Origin: Sphingobacteriales bacterium
GTDB taxonomy: Bacteria > Bacteroidota > Bacteroidia > Chitinophagales > JADIYW01
Length of the DNA: 64,000 nt
Assembly: GCA_016719635.1 (NCBI GenBank)
Contig: JADJYT010000001.1
Coordinates: 1-64,000, forward strand
Direction of reading: 5' to 3'
The notes below the pieces were generated by a model. The model made no database searches and was not told the origin of the DNA. It saw only the letters and a program-made list of their open reading frames with translations. Below are positions 14,814-23,619 of the stretch, one piece after another. The first letter of the stretch is position 1, and each line of letters begins with the position of its first letter. Both the position numbers and the translations under genes were made by a program.

Positions 14814-16807
14814 CAAAACAGCTCCCAACCAACCACTCGCTGAAATGGACGCTGGAAGAATACAAATACGACCAGCTTAACCGCATCGTGGAGTCGCAGA
14901 CACTGCTGCCGCACGCCACCACGCTGAACAGCTACCTGACCACGATGACCAACAAAGCCCGCACGTCGTACACCTATGACAAAAACGGCAATATCCTGAA
15001 GCTGAACCGCAGTTCGTACACGGCCGCCGCGCCGACCACCGCCGCGCTGATGGACTCGCTGACCTATATCTATCCGGTGAACGCCGCCACGGGCAAGCTG
15101 ACGAACAATAAACTGTACCACGTCAATGACCTGCAGACGAACAAGACGGCGTTTACGGAAGACATCGACGACCAGGGCGTGCTGGGCGCGCAGCTGGCAG
15201 GCGCAAACTACGACTACGACGCGATAGGGCAGCTGACGAAGGACAATGCGGAAAACATAGACAGCATCCGCTGGAACGTGTACGGCAAGATCGAAAAGAT
15301 CTTTTTTAAGAACGGCAAGCCGGCGATGGAATTCCTGTACGACGCGGCGGGCAACCGCATCGCCAAGCTGCTGAAAAACGCGAAACACCCGGTGCCTGCC
15401 GGAAAGGACAGCACCTATGACGCCACCTACTACTGGCGGGACGCGCAGGGCAATGTGCTGGCGACGGAGAGCAAACGCTTTTATCCGATACCGGGCACGT
15501 TTACGGGCAGCACGCCGCTGGGCGGCTGGCAGGGGCATGCCGTGGATGTGGAATATGCTATTTACGGCAGCAGCCGGCTGGGCACTTATCAGGATACGAT
15601 ACGCTACGACATCACCACGCCTGGTGTGTACGGGCAGTATGTGCGCTACAGCGCACGGCGGCAGTACGAGCTGAGCAACCACCTGGGCAATGTAATGGCG
15701 ACGCTGAGCGATGTGAAGACGTACGCCGCCGGCACAAAAGGGGCGGTGGGCTACCTGGCGAGGGTGCTGACGGCACAGCAATTTTACCCGTTCGGGATGC
15801 AAATGCCCGGAAAAAATGTTACTTTAGCTTCATATAGTTCTTTGAATAGATATCGGTTCTCTTTCAACGGTCAGGAGCGTGAAACGGAAATTAACACATC
15901 TGTTACTAGTGCAGAATTTTGGGTTTACGATGGAAGACTTGGAAGACGATGGAATGTTGACCCTGTCTTAAAACCATGGAAAAGTTCTTATGATGCTTTT
16001 AGTAATAATCCAATTATTAAAGTAGACCCTAATGGTGATGATGACTACTATTCTGAAAGTGGCAATTTTGTTGGCTCTGATGATAAATCAACAAATTATA
16101 AAAGAGTATTAAATAATTCTACAGTTGAAAAAATCCAACAACTATATTTACAAGTACAAGAAAAAGGTATGAGTCTGTCATATTTAAATTTAAAGAATAA
16201 TTTATTGCAAACTGCAGGGAATAGTGTTTGTATACTTGATGTTAATGAAAGTATACAGAAAAATATTTATAAAGCTTTTTTTACAAAACCAGTACAAGAT
16301 TTATTAGATGGAATATTAGAATCAGAAGGTGGTTATGTAGATTTAAATACAGATCCTGGTGGAAAAACAAACTATGGAATAGCAGAAAATAGAGAATGGA
16401 AACCAGCAGCTCAATTATTTGGTATTGATAATAATGCCGATAATATTGCGAAAATTTCTTCTTTACAAGCACAATTTTATTATTTTAAGACTAGAATTGA
16501 AAAATATAGAATTAATGACATAAATAGCAGTAGAGCACAAAATGCAATATTAGACCAAAGTGTATTAACTCCTGCTATTGTAAATAAAAGTGTAAAAACT
16601 ACATTAAATAATTTAGCCGGTACTACATATTCTATAGATGCAAAAAAGTTAACAGATGATCAAATTAATACTTTAAATACATTAGATGCAGATGAATTTA
16701 CTGAAGAATTTAAAACACAACAATTAAATTATTATGAGTCATTAAGTGGAAGTAAGGTTTATAACGCTAATATTAAAGGATGGAAAAATAGATTAGATAA
16801 ATTGTGA
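14789..16807 (+). CDS. RHS core fragment with GH108 muramidase toxin tip T4
   Basis: A 672-residue open frame; the first 10 residues are transposon-end sequence. The GC-rich RHS core runs to about residue 345, with YD repeats (YTYDKNGNILKL, YDAAGNRIAKL) and the core end GMQMPGKNVTLASY. The RHS-associated core motif follows (FSFNGQERETE, LGRRWNVDP, IKVDPNGDDD). Residues about 500-672 match GH108 (secretion-activator type) lysozymes: E513 in LESEGGYVDL, DPGGKTNYGIA, and a C-terminal segment like PG_binding_3 ending GWKNRLDKL. The toxin should cleave peptidoglycan glycan strands. It is the longest unbroken RHS gene here. The lipoprotein I4 lies 6 bases downstream. The true 5' end of the RHS gene is missing. 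Confidence 0.87.
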   Translation: MQPTNTRPSKQLPTNHSLKWTLEEYKYDQLNRIVESQTLLPHATTLNSYLTTMTNKARTSYTYDKNGNILKLNRSSYTAAAPTTAALMDSLTYIYPVNAATGKLTNNKLYHVNDLQTNKTAFTEDIDDQGVLGAQLAGANYDYDAIGQLTKDNAENIDSIRWNVYGKIEKIFFKNGKPAMEFLYDAAGNRIAKLLKNAKHPVPAGKDSTYDATYYWRDAQGNVLATESKRFYPIPGTFTGSTPLGGWQGHAVDVEYAIYGSSRLGTYQDTIRYDITTPGVYGQYVRYSARRQYELSNHLGNVMATLSDVKTYAAGTKGAVGYLARVLTAQQFYPFGMQMPGKNVTLASYSSLNRYRFSFNGQERETEINTSVTSAEFWVYDGRLGRRWNVDPVLKPWKSSYDAFSNNPIIKVDPNGDDDYYSESGNFVGSDDKSTNYKRVLNNSTVEKIQQLYLQVQEKGMSLSYLNLKNNLLQTAGNSVCILDVNESIQKNIYKAFFTKPVQDLLDGILESEGGYVDLNTDPGGKTNYGIAENREWKPAAQLFGIDNNADNIAKISSLQAQFYYFKTRIEKYRINDINSSRAQNAILDQSVLTPAIVNKSVKTTLNNLAGTTYSIDAKKLTDDQINTLNTLDADEFTEEFKTQQLNYYESLSGSKVYNANIKGWKNRLDKL

Positions 16808-16813
16808 TATTTT

Positions 16814-17266
16814 ATGAGTTTCAACTTTGTATATTTTTATTCATTTTTTTTACTCTCTTGTAATAATGTAGCTATAAAAAAAGATGATAAACACATAAAC
16901 TTAAGATATATTGATTCGATAGAATTTAATTTTAAAAAAAAGTATGATTCTGGTGAAAATATGCTTGAAGATTCCAGAAAACACTTTTTATTGCTTGATT
17001 CTATTTTAAAAGAAGTAGAATTAAATCTAAAAGATTGTATTAAAAACGAGGATACTAGTTATTTCAGAATTGATTTTAGGGATTGGCATATAAAAAAAGA
17101 TTCTTTAATAAAAAATGAACAGTACATTTTTGATCAAAAATTTAAATCAGGAGAATGGGGTAGTGATATGTATATGATTCTGTATTATAATGGTGCAGAT
17201 TTTATAGTTAAGAGAATAAGGTTTTTACTTAAATATAAGGAAAAAAATTGTTATATATCCAACTAG
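16814..17266 (+). CDS. Putative immunity lipoprotein I4
   Basis: A 150-residue protein with a short signal (FVYFYSFFLLSC) and a lipobox cysteine near residue 16, then a charged helical domain (IEFNFKKKYDSGENMLEDSR). It follows the GH108 toxin by 6 bases. Location, size and predicted periplasmic lipid anchoring make it the likely inhibitor of that muramidase. No known inhibitor family was recognised. Confidence 0.72.
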   Translation: MSFNFVYFYSFFLLSCNNVAIKKDDKHINLRYIDSIEFNFKKKYDSGENMLEDSRKHFLLLDSILKEVELNLKDCIKNEDTSYFRIDFRDWHIKKDSLIKNEQYIFDQKFKSGEWGSDMYMILYYNGADFIVKRIRFLLKYKEKNCYISN

Positions 17267-17289
17267 CTCCGCCCTTGGCAGGTGTTATC

Positions 17290-17335
17290 CGCAAACTCTC
17301 GCAAGTATGCATCAAACTCGCGCAAGTATGCAGCA
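17290..17335. repeat. Family C half repeats
   Basis: Two copies of the left arm CTCGCAAGTATGC and CTCGCGCAAGTATGC without the matching right arm, directly before a family B left end. Remnants of family C ends. Confidence 0.6.
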
Positions 17336-17339
17336 GAGC

Positions 17340-17373
17340 TCCGCCTTTGTTGGTCTTCTTGACCAACAAACTG
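17340..17373 (+). repeat. Family B left-end palindrome
   Basis: Hairpin TTTGTTGGTC, loop TTCTT, GACCAACAAA, preceded by CCGCC and followed by the typical flank CTGTTAGCCGAAATG. It begins the family B element. Confidence 0.88.
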
Positions 17374-17416
17374 TTAGCCGAAATGAAACCGTAATCAAAA
17401 ATACTTAAATTGGTGC

Positions 17417-17940
17417 ATGTCAGATATTATTTACGAAGACCATTTTCCTGAATTTATAACCATTACCTGTTATAATTGGGAATGTATCATAGAACGAGAG
17501 CAAGAAAAGAAATAATTATTGAAAGTTTAAGATATCTTACGAAGCAAAAGAAGGTGAATGTACATGCTTTTGTATTGATGGATAATCATTTTCATATAAT
17601 ATGGCGGATAGGCAAAGGTTTGAATCGCGAAAACGTACAGCGAGATTTTTTAAAATATACGGCACAACAGATTTTAAAGAATTTCAGGAATGAACAGGCA
17701 GAGATATTACAAAAAATAGAAGTAAATTTAAAAGACAGAAAATATCAGGTTTGGCAGCGCAATTCGTTGAGTATAGAATTAAGGAGTGAAATTGTTTACA
17801 AACAGAAGTTGGATTACATCCATAACAATCCGTTGAAAGCCGGTTTGTGTGCATCCGAAGAAGAATATAAGTATAGCAGTGCCGGGTATTATATACAAAA
17901 CAAAATGGATTGGGATTTTTTGACAAATGCAAATGATTGA
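17417..17940 (+). pseudogene. RAYT family B copy 1 (-1 frameshift near residue 31)
   Basis: The ATG at 17417 starts MSDIIYEDHFPEFITITCYN, homologous to family A, but this frame stops at CAAGAAAAGAAATAA. The -1 frame continues (IIIESLRYLTKQKKVNVH) to 17940 with the HUH motif NHFHIIW and the tyrosine region KLDYIHNNPLKAG. One extra A would restore the frame. The same shift is present in copy 2 at 21704, so it is inherited or programmed rather than a chance error. Short IS elements often use A-rich frameshift sites. The right end follows at 17961. Confidence 0.85.
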
Positions 17941-17960
17941 GTTGCAAATCAGTACGGAAA

Positions 17961-17994
17961 GTGGTTTGTTGGTGAAGAACACCAACAAAGGCGA
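17961..17994 (+). repeat. Family B right-end palindrome
   Basis: TTTGTTGGTG, loop AAGAA, CACCAACAAA, then GGCGA. Reverse complement layout of the left end. Confidence 0.88.
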
Positions 17995-18152
17995 GGAGTG
18001 AAATTGTTTACAAACAGAAGTTGGATTACATCCATAACAATCCGTTGAAAGCCGGTTTGTGTGCATCCGAAGAAGAATATAAGTATAGCAGTGCCGGGTA
18101 TTATAAACAAAACAAAATGGATTGGGATTTTTTGACAAATGCAAATGATTGA
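17995..18152 (+). pseudogene. RAYT family B, repeated 3' piece
   Basis: The last 50 codons of the family B gene, repeated straight after the first right end (VYKQKLDYIHNNPLKAGLCA to the stop). It contains only the tyrosine half. The same right end plus 3' piece plus right end unit occurs at 22281, so the two blocks share an ancestor. Confidence 0.88.
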
Positions 18153-18172
18153 GTTGCAAATCAGTACGGAAA

Positions 18173-18206
18173 GTGGTTTGTTGGTGAAGAACACCAACAA
18201 AGGCGA
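18173..18206 (+). repeat. Family B right-end palindrome joined to RHS core
   Basis: Same hairpin as 17961. The edge GGCGA abuts GAGCTACCTGACCACGATG of the RHS core, which is internal core sequence in the copy at 14928. Confidence 0.88.
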
Positions 18207-20087
18207 GAGCTACCTGACCACGATGACCAACAAAGCCCGCACGTCGTACACCTATGACAAAAACGGCAATATCCTGAAGCTGAACCGCAGTTCGTACACG
18301 GCCGCCGCGCCGACCACGGCCGCGCTGATGGACTCGCTGACCTATATCTATCCGGTGAACGCGACGACGGGCAAGCTGACGAACAATAAACTGTACCATG
18401 TCAATGACCTGCAGACGAGCAAGACGGCGTTTACGGAAGACATCGACGACCAGGGCGTGCTGGGCGCGCAGCTGGCAGGCGCCAACTACGACTACGACGC
18501 GATAGGGCAGCTGACGAAGGACAACGCGGAAAACATAGACAGCATCCGCTGGAATGTGTACGGCAAGATTGAGAAGATATTTTTTAAGAACGGCAAGCCG
18601 GCGATGGAATTCCTGTACGATGCGACGGGCAACCGCATCGCCAAGCTGCTGAAAAACGCGAAACACCCGGTGCCTGCCGGAAAGGACAGCACCTATGACG
18701 CCACCTACTACTGGCGGGATGCGCAGGGCAATGTGCTGGCGACGGAGAGCAAACGCTTTTACCCGATACCGGGCACGTTTACGGGCACTACACCGCTGGG
18801 CGGCTGGCAGGGGCATGCAGTGGATGTGGAGTACAACCTGTATGGCAGCAGCCGGCTGGGCACTTATCAGGATACGATACGCTACGACATCACCACGCCG
18901 AGTGTGTACGGGCAGTATGTGCGCTACAGCGCACGGCGGCAGTACGAGCTGAGCAACCACCTGGGCAATGTGATGGCGACGCTGAGCGATGTGAAGACAT
19001 ACGCCGCCGGCACGAAAGGGGCGGTGGGCTACCAGGCCAGGGTGCTGACGGCGCAGCACTATTACCCGTTTGGGATGCAAATGCCCGGAAAAAATGTTAC
19101 TTTAGCTTCATATAGTTCTTTGAATAGATATCGGTTCGGCTTTAACGGTAAGGAAAAGGATGATGAGGTGAAAGGACAAGGGAATTCCTATGATTATGGT
19201 TTTCGCATCTACGACTCACGTATTGGAAGGTTCTTGTCTGTAGACCCATTAATTAACGATTATCCATGGTATGCCCCTTATCAATTTGCTGGTAATAAAC
19301 CTATTATTGCAATTGATTTAGAAGGATTAGAAGAAAAGATTGTTATCTATAATAATACTTCAAATGGGAATATTTTAACAACTGTTATTGATGGTAAAAA
19401 TCTATTATTTTCAACACAAATATCTGGTAGTTATGCTATGTATAGAAAGATAAGTAAATCAGAGTGGTTAAATTATAAAAAGTCAATGTGGATAGGTTAT
19501 TCTGGATTAAAAAATCTATTTGCTATTGGTTATGAGGAGTACACATCTGGTATGGGGGAAATACAAGTACAAGTTTTACAGGTTTAGCTAAAGGAACTTT
19601 AACTATAGGAGCAGGTTCAAATTCAACTACATTAGCATATGACCCTAATCCTGTAAAAAGTAATAAACAGTCATTCTCTGATGCTATAAAAATGGGTTGG
19701 TGGGGTTTTAAAGATATTTGGAGTGATCCAAAAATATCAGAAATTAGAGATAATGTTTTGACAGGCTTTAGTTTTGCAATAGGTGCGGGTGAATTAAAAT
19801 CAGGAATTGAATTTTGGAAAGTTATGGGGGTCCTTAATGATGTTGATGACCTACTAAAAGGTAGTGATAATATAAAAGATAAAAATTTAAAGAAGTTTGT
19901 TACATCTTTTAAAATGGTTGTCGATTATAAAGGATTACAAAATACTTCAATTGAGAGTTTAACTGATAAAAAGATTTCTCCAACTCAAGCTGCAAGTTTA
20001 GCATTTGATGCAAAAGGAGTTTTAGATTCAGCTAATTTATTGAAAGAACAAGTTGATTCAAAATCTACTAAGAAGAAAAGTGATTAA
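18207..20087 (+). pseudogene. RHS core fragment with toxin tip T5 (one frameshift)
   Basis: An open frame runs through the transposon end from 18139 to 19587. It has YD repeats, GMQMPGKNVT, then the RHS-associated core FGFNGKEKDDEVKGQGNSYD, RIGRFLSVDPLINDYPWYAP and IIAIDLEGLEE. The frame breaks in a G5 run at 19554; a sixth G would give GNTSTSFTGLAKG and continue to 20087. The second half of the tip (GWWGFKDIWSDPKISEIRD, a GAGELKSG helix, KKISPTQAASLAFDAKGVLD) is AT-rich and unrecognised; it may be a mainly helical or membrane-active domain. I5 follows 22 bases later. Confidence 0.8.
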
Positions 20088-20109
20088 TGATATATTATAT
20101 GTTAATAAG

Positions 20110-20562
20110 ATGAAGTATAAATTTAGCTATACACCTCAGTATTCTGATATTCTATATCTAGCTGCGTTTTTACTAGGTTTTGGTATAATAGCACTAAGAA
20201 ATTCACCTGTATATTTAATATTATATTTAATATTTGTCTTGGTAAGCATTTGGATGTTTATTGAAAGCAAACCTAAAATATTGTTTTTTGAAGATTATAT
20301 AGAACTACACAGAGGTATCTTTTTTAATAAAAGAATAAGAATAAAAAAATATGAAGATATCTTATCAATACAATATTGTTTTGCTGAAATACGTGGTTCT
20401 AATTTGTTCAAGATATCTTTAAAAGATAAAGATAATAAAGTAAATAAAATCCAATATTCATTTTTAGGAAGACCAACTAAATATGAGGTATCCTTTTTTC
20501 AATCAAAAAATATTGATATATCAGTAGTGCCAGATTCTGCTAAAAATAAATTACCAAGCTAG
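20110..20562 (+). CDS. Putative immunity protein I5, two membrane helices
   Basis: About 150 residues from the ATG at 20110 (MKYKFSYTPQYSDI). The start at 20053 would overlap the toxin gene in another frame and is less likely. Two close membrane segments lie at the N-terminus (ILYLAAFLLGFGIIAL, VYLILYLIFVLVSIWMFI). A soluble C-terminal domain with a PH-like beta pattern follows (FFEDYIELHRGIFFNKRIR). An inner-membrane immunity protein is typical when the toxin attacks the membrane or enters through it. Family not recognised. Confidence 0.68.
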   Translation: MKYKFSYTPQYSDILYLAAFLLGFGIIALRNSPVYLILYLIFVLVSIWMFIESKPKILFFEDYIELHRGIFFNKRIRIKKYEDILSIQYCFAEIRGSNLFKISLKDKDNKVNKIQYSFLGRPTKYEVSFFQSKNIDISVVPDSAKNKLPS

Positions 20563-20569
20563 TTCCCCT

Positions 20570-20622
20570 AACTCGCGCAAGTATGCGGCAAAGCCAAAAG
20601 CGCGGCGTACTTGTGCGGAAGT
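20570..20622. repeat. Family C palindrome
   Basis: ACTCGCGCAAGTATGCGG pairs imperfectly with GGCGTACTTGTGCGGAAGT across AAAGCCAAAAGCGC. It is the left-end type of family C, here without a gene. Confidence 0.8.
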
Positions 20623-20644
20623 ATAAAAAATAAAATACATTTAC

Positions 20645-20726
20645 CCCGCCTTTGTTGGTCTTCTTGACCAACAAACTGTCAGTGGTGAATACCTCCGCCT
20701 TTGTTGGTCTTCTTGACCAACAAACT
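20645..20726 (+). repeat. Two family B left ends in tandem
   Basis: Hairpins at 20646-20676 and 20694-20726, separated by 17 bases. The second leads into the family B 5' flank and start codon at 20771. Confidence 0.85.
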
Positions 20727-20770
20727 GTTAGCCGAAATGAAACCGTAATCAAAAATACTTAAATTGGTGC

Positions 20771-21222
20771 ATGTCAGATATTATTTACGAAGACCATTTT
20801 CCTGAATTTATAACTGGAGCAAGAGCAGGTGTTATAGATGTAGTAAATGGAGGCACAGACCCAACAGGTGGTGCTACATTTTGGGATGGAACAGATTTTT
20901 TGGCTTGGGGTTTGAATTCTCCCAATGGCACACCTCACAACAAATTTGAAGAGTTCTCAAGTATAAAAATTGATTTGTATCATTATATTTCATTTGCTTA
21001 TAAACAACTTGAAAAATACCTAAAGGCAGAGCAAAATACTATGGGACATTTTATTCAATTCCTGCAGATGTGTTTAATGATGTAAATAATTGGACATTTA
21101 ATTATATATTTAATGGTATTCCTTATAATAGTTATTTTATGTATAATACTGGATATAAGGGTTCTGCATTAATATCTACAGGCACCGCAGGAGAATCTAT
21201 TTTTTGGAAAGTTGAAGAATAA
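20771..21222 (+). pseudogene. RAYT family B N-terminus fused to toxin tip T6
   Basis: The first 15 codons (MSDIIYEDHFPEFIT) are those of the family B transposase. At 20816 the sequence switches to a toxin tip: GARAGVIDVVNGGTDPTGGA, TFWDGTDFLAWGLNSPNG, then a helical part. The frame to 21085 is broken near 21030; the continuation AKYYGTFYSIPADVFNDVNN runs to SIFWKVEE and stops at 21222. The rest of the transposase and all RHS core are absent. Similar FWDG...IFWK tips are, as I recall, found at RHS C-termini in Bacteroidota, but the activity is unknown to me. Immunity candidate I6 follows 6 bases later. Confidence 0.72.
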
Positions 21223-21228
21223 AAACTA

Positions 21229-21459
21229 ATGCAAAAAATGAATAAATATTTAATATCTATAATTATATATACTGTTTCTTGTAATAATAGTCAATCCAAG
21301 ATAAAAAAAGATAAAATATTGCAGAAATATGCTACAAATGATACTCTTAAGTATACTTCAACCTACTTAAAGAATGATTTCCTAGAGGCAATAGAAATAA
21401 TAAATTATTCTAACGACAAGAGGTATATTTTAATATTAAAAAAATATATTACGATTTAA
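21229..21459 (+). CDS. Putative immunity lipoprotein I6, probably 3'-truncated
   Basis: A 76-residue protein with a signal (MNKYLISIIIYTVSC, start 21229 or 21238) and a lipobox cysteine. The remaining domain is short (KIKKDKILQKYATNDTLKYT, then FLEAIEIINYSNDKRYILIL) and runs out at 21459, just before a different palindromic element starts near 21475. Truncation at the 3' end is therefore likely. Position after T6 gives the immunity call. Confidence 0.6.
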   Translation: MQKMNKYLISIIIYTVSCNNSQSKIKKDKILQKYATNDTLKYTSTYLKNDFLEAIEIINYSNDKRYILILKKYITI

Positions 21460-21487
21460 TAGTATTGCCTTGGCTCGCTGCGCTCGC

Positions 21488-21540
21488 CGTTGTTGGTATG
21501 CGGCGTTGGCAAAGAGCGGTTGCGTACCAACAACAGAAAT
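21488..21540. repeat. Family D palindrome, copy 1
   Basis: GTTGTTGGTATGC pairs with GCGTACCAACAAC across about 24 bases. Identical to 24798-24850. Different loop and arms from families A and B, though GTTGGT is shared. Confidence 0.75.
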
Positions 21541-21543
21541 GGT

Positions 21544-21628
21544 TTATCGTTTAATCAAATTATACACGGCATCCACTACATTATCAAAAATGGTATTGTT
21601 AATAGTACCAGCTTTACGGATAATTCTC
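21544..21628 (-). pseudogene. Unidentified gene tail next to palindrome D, copy 1
   Basis: The minus strand is open for RKAGTINNTIFDNVVDAVYN, then LIKR and a stop at 21544, just before palindrome D. A stop codon followed closely by a palindrome is the layout of the other RAYT genes and their right ends, so this may be the tail of a fourth element. The piece is too short to name. Confidence 0.4.
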
Positions 21629-21662
21629 CGCCTTTGTTGGTCTTCTTGACCAACAAACTGTT
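21629..21662 (+). repeat. Family B left-end palindrome
   Basis: Same hairpin as 17340. It leads into RAYT family B copy 2. Confidence 0.87.
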
Positions 21663-21703
21663 AGCCGAAATGAAACCGTAATCAAAAATACTTAAATTGG
21701 TGC

Positions 21704-22226
21704 TTGTCAGATATTATTTACGAAGACCATTTTCCTGAATTTATAACCATTACCTGTTATAATTGGGAATGTATCATAGAACGAGAGCAAGAAAAGAAAT
21801 AATTATTGAAAGTTTAAGATATCTTACGAAGCAAAAGAAGGTGAATGTACATGCTTTTGTATTGATGGATAATCATTTTCATATAATATGGCGGATAGGC
21901 AAAGGTTTGAATCGTGAAAACGTACAGCGAGATTTTTTAAAATATACGGCACAACAGATTTTAAAGAATTTCAGGAATGAACAGGCAGAGATATTACAAA
22001 AAATAGAAGTAAATTTAAAGACAGAAAATATCAGGTTTGGCAACGCAATTCGTTGAGTATAGAATTAAGGAGTGAAATTGTTTACAAACAGAAGTTGGAT
22101 TACATCCATAACAATCCGTTGAAAGCCGGTTTGTGTGCATCCGAAGAAGAATATAAGTATAGCAGTGCCGGGTATTATAAACAAAACAAAATGGATTGGG
22201 ATTTTTTGACAAATGCAAATGATTGA
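21704..22226 (+). pseudogene. RAYT family B copy 2 (start codon changed, two frameshifts)
   Basis: Almost identical to copy 1, but the start ATG is TTG (21704). The same -1 shift occurs at GAGCAAGAAAAGAAATAA, and a further A is missing near 22018, which ends the frame at 22056. The HUH half is intact in frame 21763-22017. The tyrosine half is encoded after the second shift. Not functional as read. Confidence 0.87.
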
Positions 22227-22246
22227 GTTGCAAATCAGTACGGAAA

Positions 22247-22280
22247 GTGGTTTGTTGGTGAAGAACACCAACAAAGGCGA
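22247..22280 (+). repeat. Family B right-end palindrome
   Basis: Same hairpin as 17961. Confidence 0.87.
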
Positions 22281-22437
22281 GGAGTGAAATTGTTTACAAA
22301 CAGAAGTTGGATTACATCCATAACAATCCGTTGAAAGCCGGTTTGTGTGCATCCGAAGAAGAATATAAGTATAGCAGTGCCGGGTATTATAAACAAAACA
22401 AAATGGATTGGGATTTTTTGACAAATGCAAATGATTG
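22281..22437 (+). pseudogene. RAYT family B, repeated 3' piece (second block)
   Basis: Identical in content to 17995-18152: the last 50 codons of the family B gene between two right ends. Confidence 0.87.
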
Positions 22438-22458
22438 AGTTGCAAATCAGTACGGAAA

Positions 22459-22492
22459 GTGGTTTGTTGGTGAAGAACACCAACAAAGGCGA
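22459..22492 (+). repeat. Family B right-end palindrome joined to RHS core end
   Basis: The edge GGCGA abuts CGCCGCCGGCACGAAAGG, the last part of the RHS core. The joint is 0.8 kb further into the core than the one at 18206. Confidence 0.87.
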
Positions 22493-23619
22493 CGCCGCCG
22501 GCACGAAAGGGGCGGTGGGCTACCTGGCCAGAGTGCTGAGCGCCCAGCAATACTTTCCGTTTGGGATGCAAATGCCCGGAAAAAATGTTACTTTAGCTTC
22601 GTATAGTTCTTTGAATAGGTATCGGTTCGGCTTTAACGGACAAGAACACGAAACCGAAATAAAACAAGGAACTTTCTTTGCTGAATACTGGATGTATTCC
22701 TCTCAACTTGGAAGACGGTGGAATATTGACCCTGTTACATTTTCTTGGCAGAGTAGCTATGCAACATTTAATAATAATCCAATATTTTGGAGTGACCCTA
22801 ATGGCTTGTACGGAACTAAAAAAGAAGCAAAGCAATTTAGGAAAAATGCTAAATCTCAGGGGTTAGATCCGAGCAAAGTATATAAGTCTGGCAAAGAGTG
22901 GGGATTTAATACAACAGATGGAGATGGAACTGTTGGGAATTTTAAAAAACAATACACTAATCCTAAAAGTGATGCTTCATTAGTATCAAAGATGGAAAGT
23001 TTATCAAATTTATGCTCTTCTTTATCTTTTAATGAAATGAGCACTATGACAGAAAATGATAAATTTAAACATTTCTTTAGTAGTGGAAATGCTACAGCAT
23101 CAATTTTGAGTTACGAATTTGCAACAGGTACAGGACCTGATCATAGGGATTTTAGTCCTTCATCAGGACTTTCTAGGAATTTAGAGAGTTCTACTATTGT
23201 AAATTCAGCTTTAGATTTCTTTTTATGATAAGAATAAAGATGCGACAATGCAACTCAATTCAGTTAGTGGTTATAATTATGCCACATCACCAACTCCTAT
23301 TTACAATATCCTAGAAATTCCTAGAACTATTATGAGACATGTTGGACCAATTAATAACCAAAATTGGGGGGAGTTATTTTTAGGTTCGGCAACAATTAAT
23401 ATATCACAAGAAGGAACAGAATATTTAAGATTAACAATAAGTAATGAGACCAGTAGAAATTCTCTGAATGCACACATGGGACCCAACTATGATAGAAATG
23501 TTGCAGGCAATGTACCTCTATCAATAATTAGCCAAACTATACAGATATTAGTTCCTATAGATTATAGTAGATTGCCGAATTACCAAAATAAACCAGCATA
23601 TTTTAAACAAGGAAATTAA
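22491..23619 (+). pseudogene. RHS core remnant with toxin tip T7 (one frameshift)
   Basis: Only about 25 residues of core are left (GTKGAVGYLARVLSAQQY, then GMQMPGKNVTLASY). The RHS-associated core follows: FGFNGQEHETE, LGRRWNIDPVTFSWQSSYAT, NNPIFWSDPNGLYG. The tip has a charged start (KKEAKQFRKNAKSQGLDPSK) and is read to 23228. Deleting one T from the T5 run at 23220-23224 would give SALDFFYDKNKDATMQLNSV and extend the frame to 23619. The C-terminal part (FKHFFSSGNATASILSYEFA, then PINNQNWGELFLGSATINIS) is not recognised. I7 starts at the very next base after the stop. Confidence 0.78.

Noticed and set aside
14813..15802. Long minus-strand open frame (329 codons) rich in arginine, histidine and valine
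   Set aside because: It is the antisense shadow of the GC-rich RHS core; similar frames appear opposite every core copy (for example 17779-19080) and the protein composition is implausible.
21490..21681. Plus-strand frame reading through palindromes D and B
   Set aside because: It crosses two transposon ends and has no coding character; the minus-strand tail there is more convincing.
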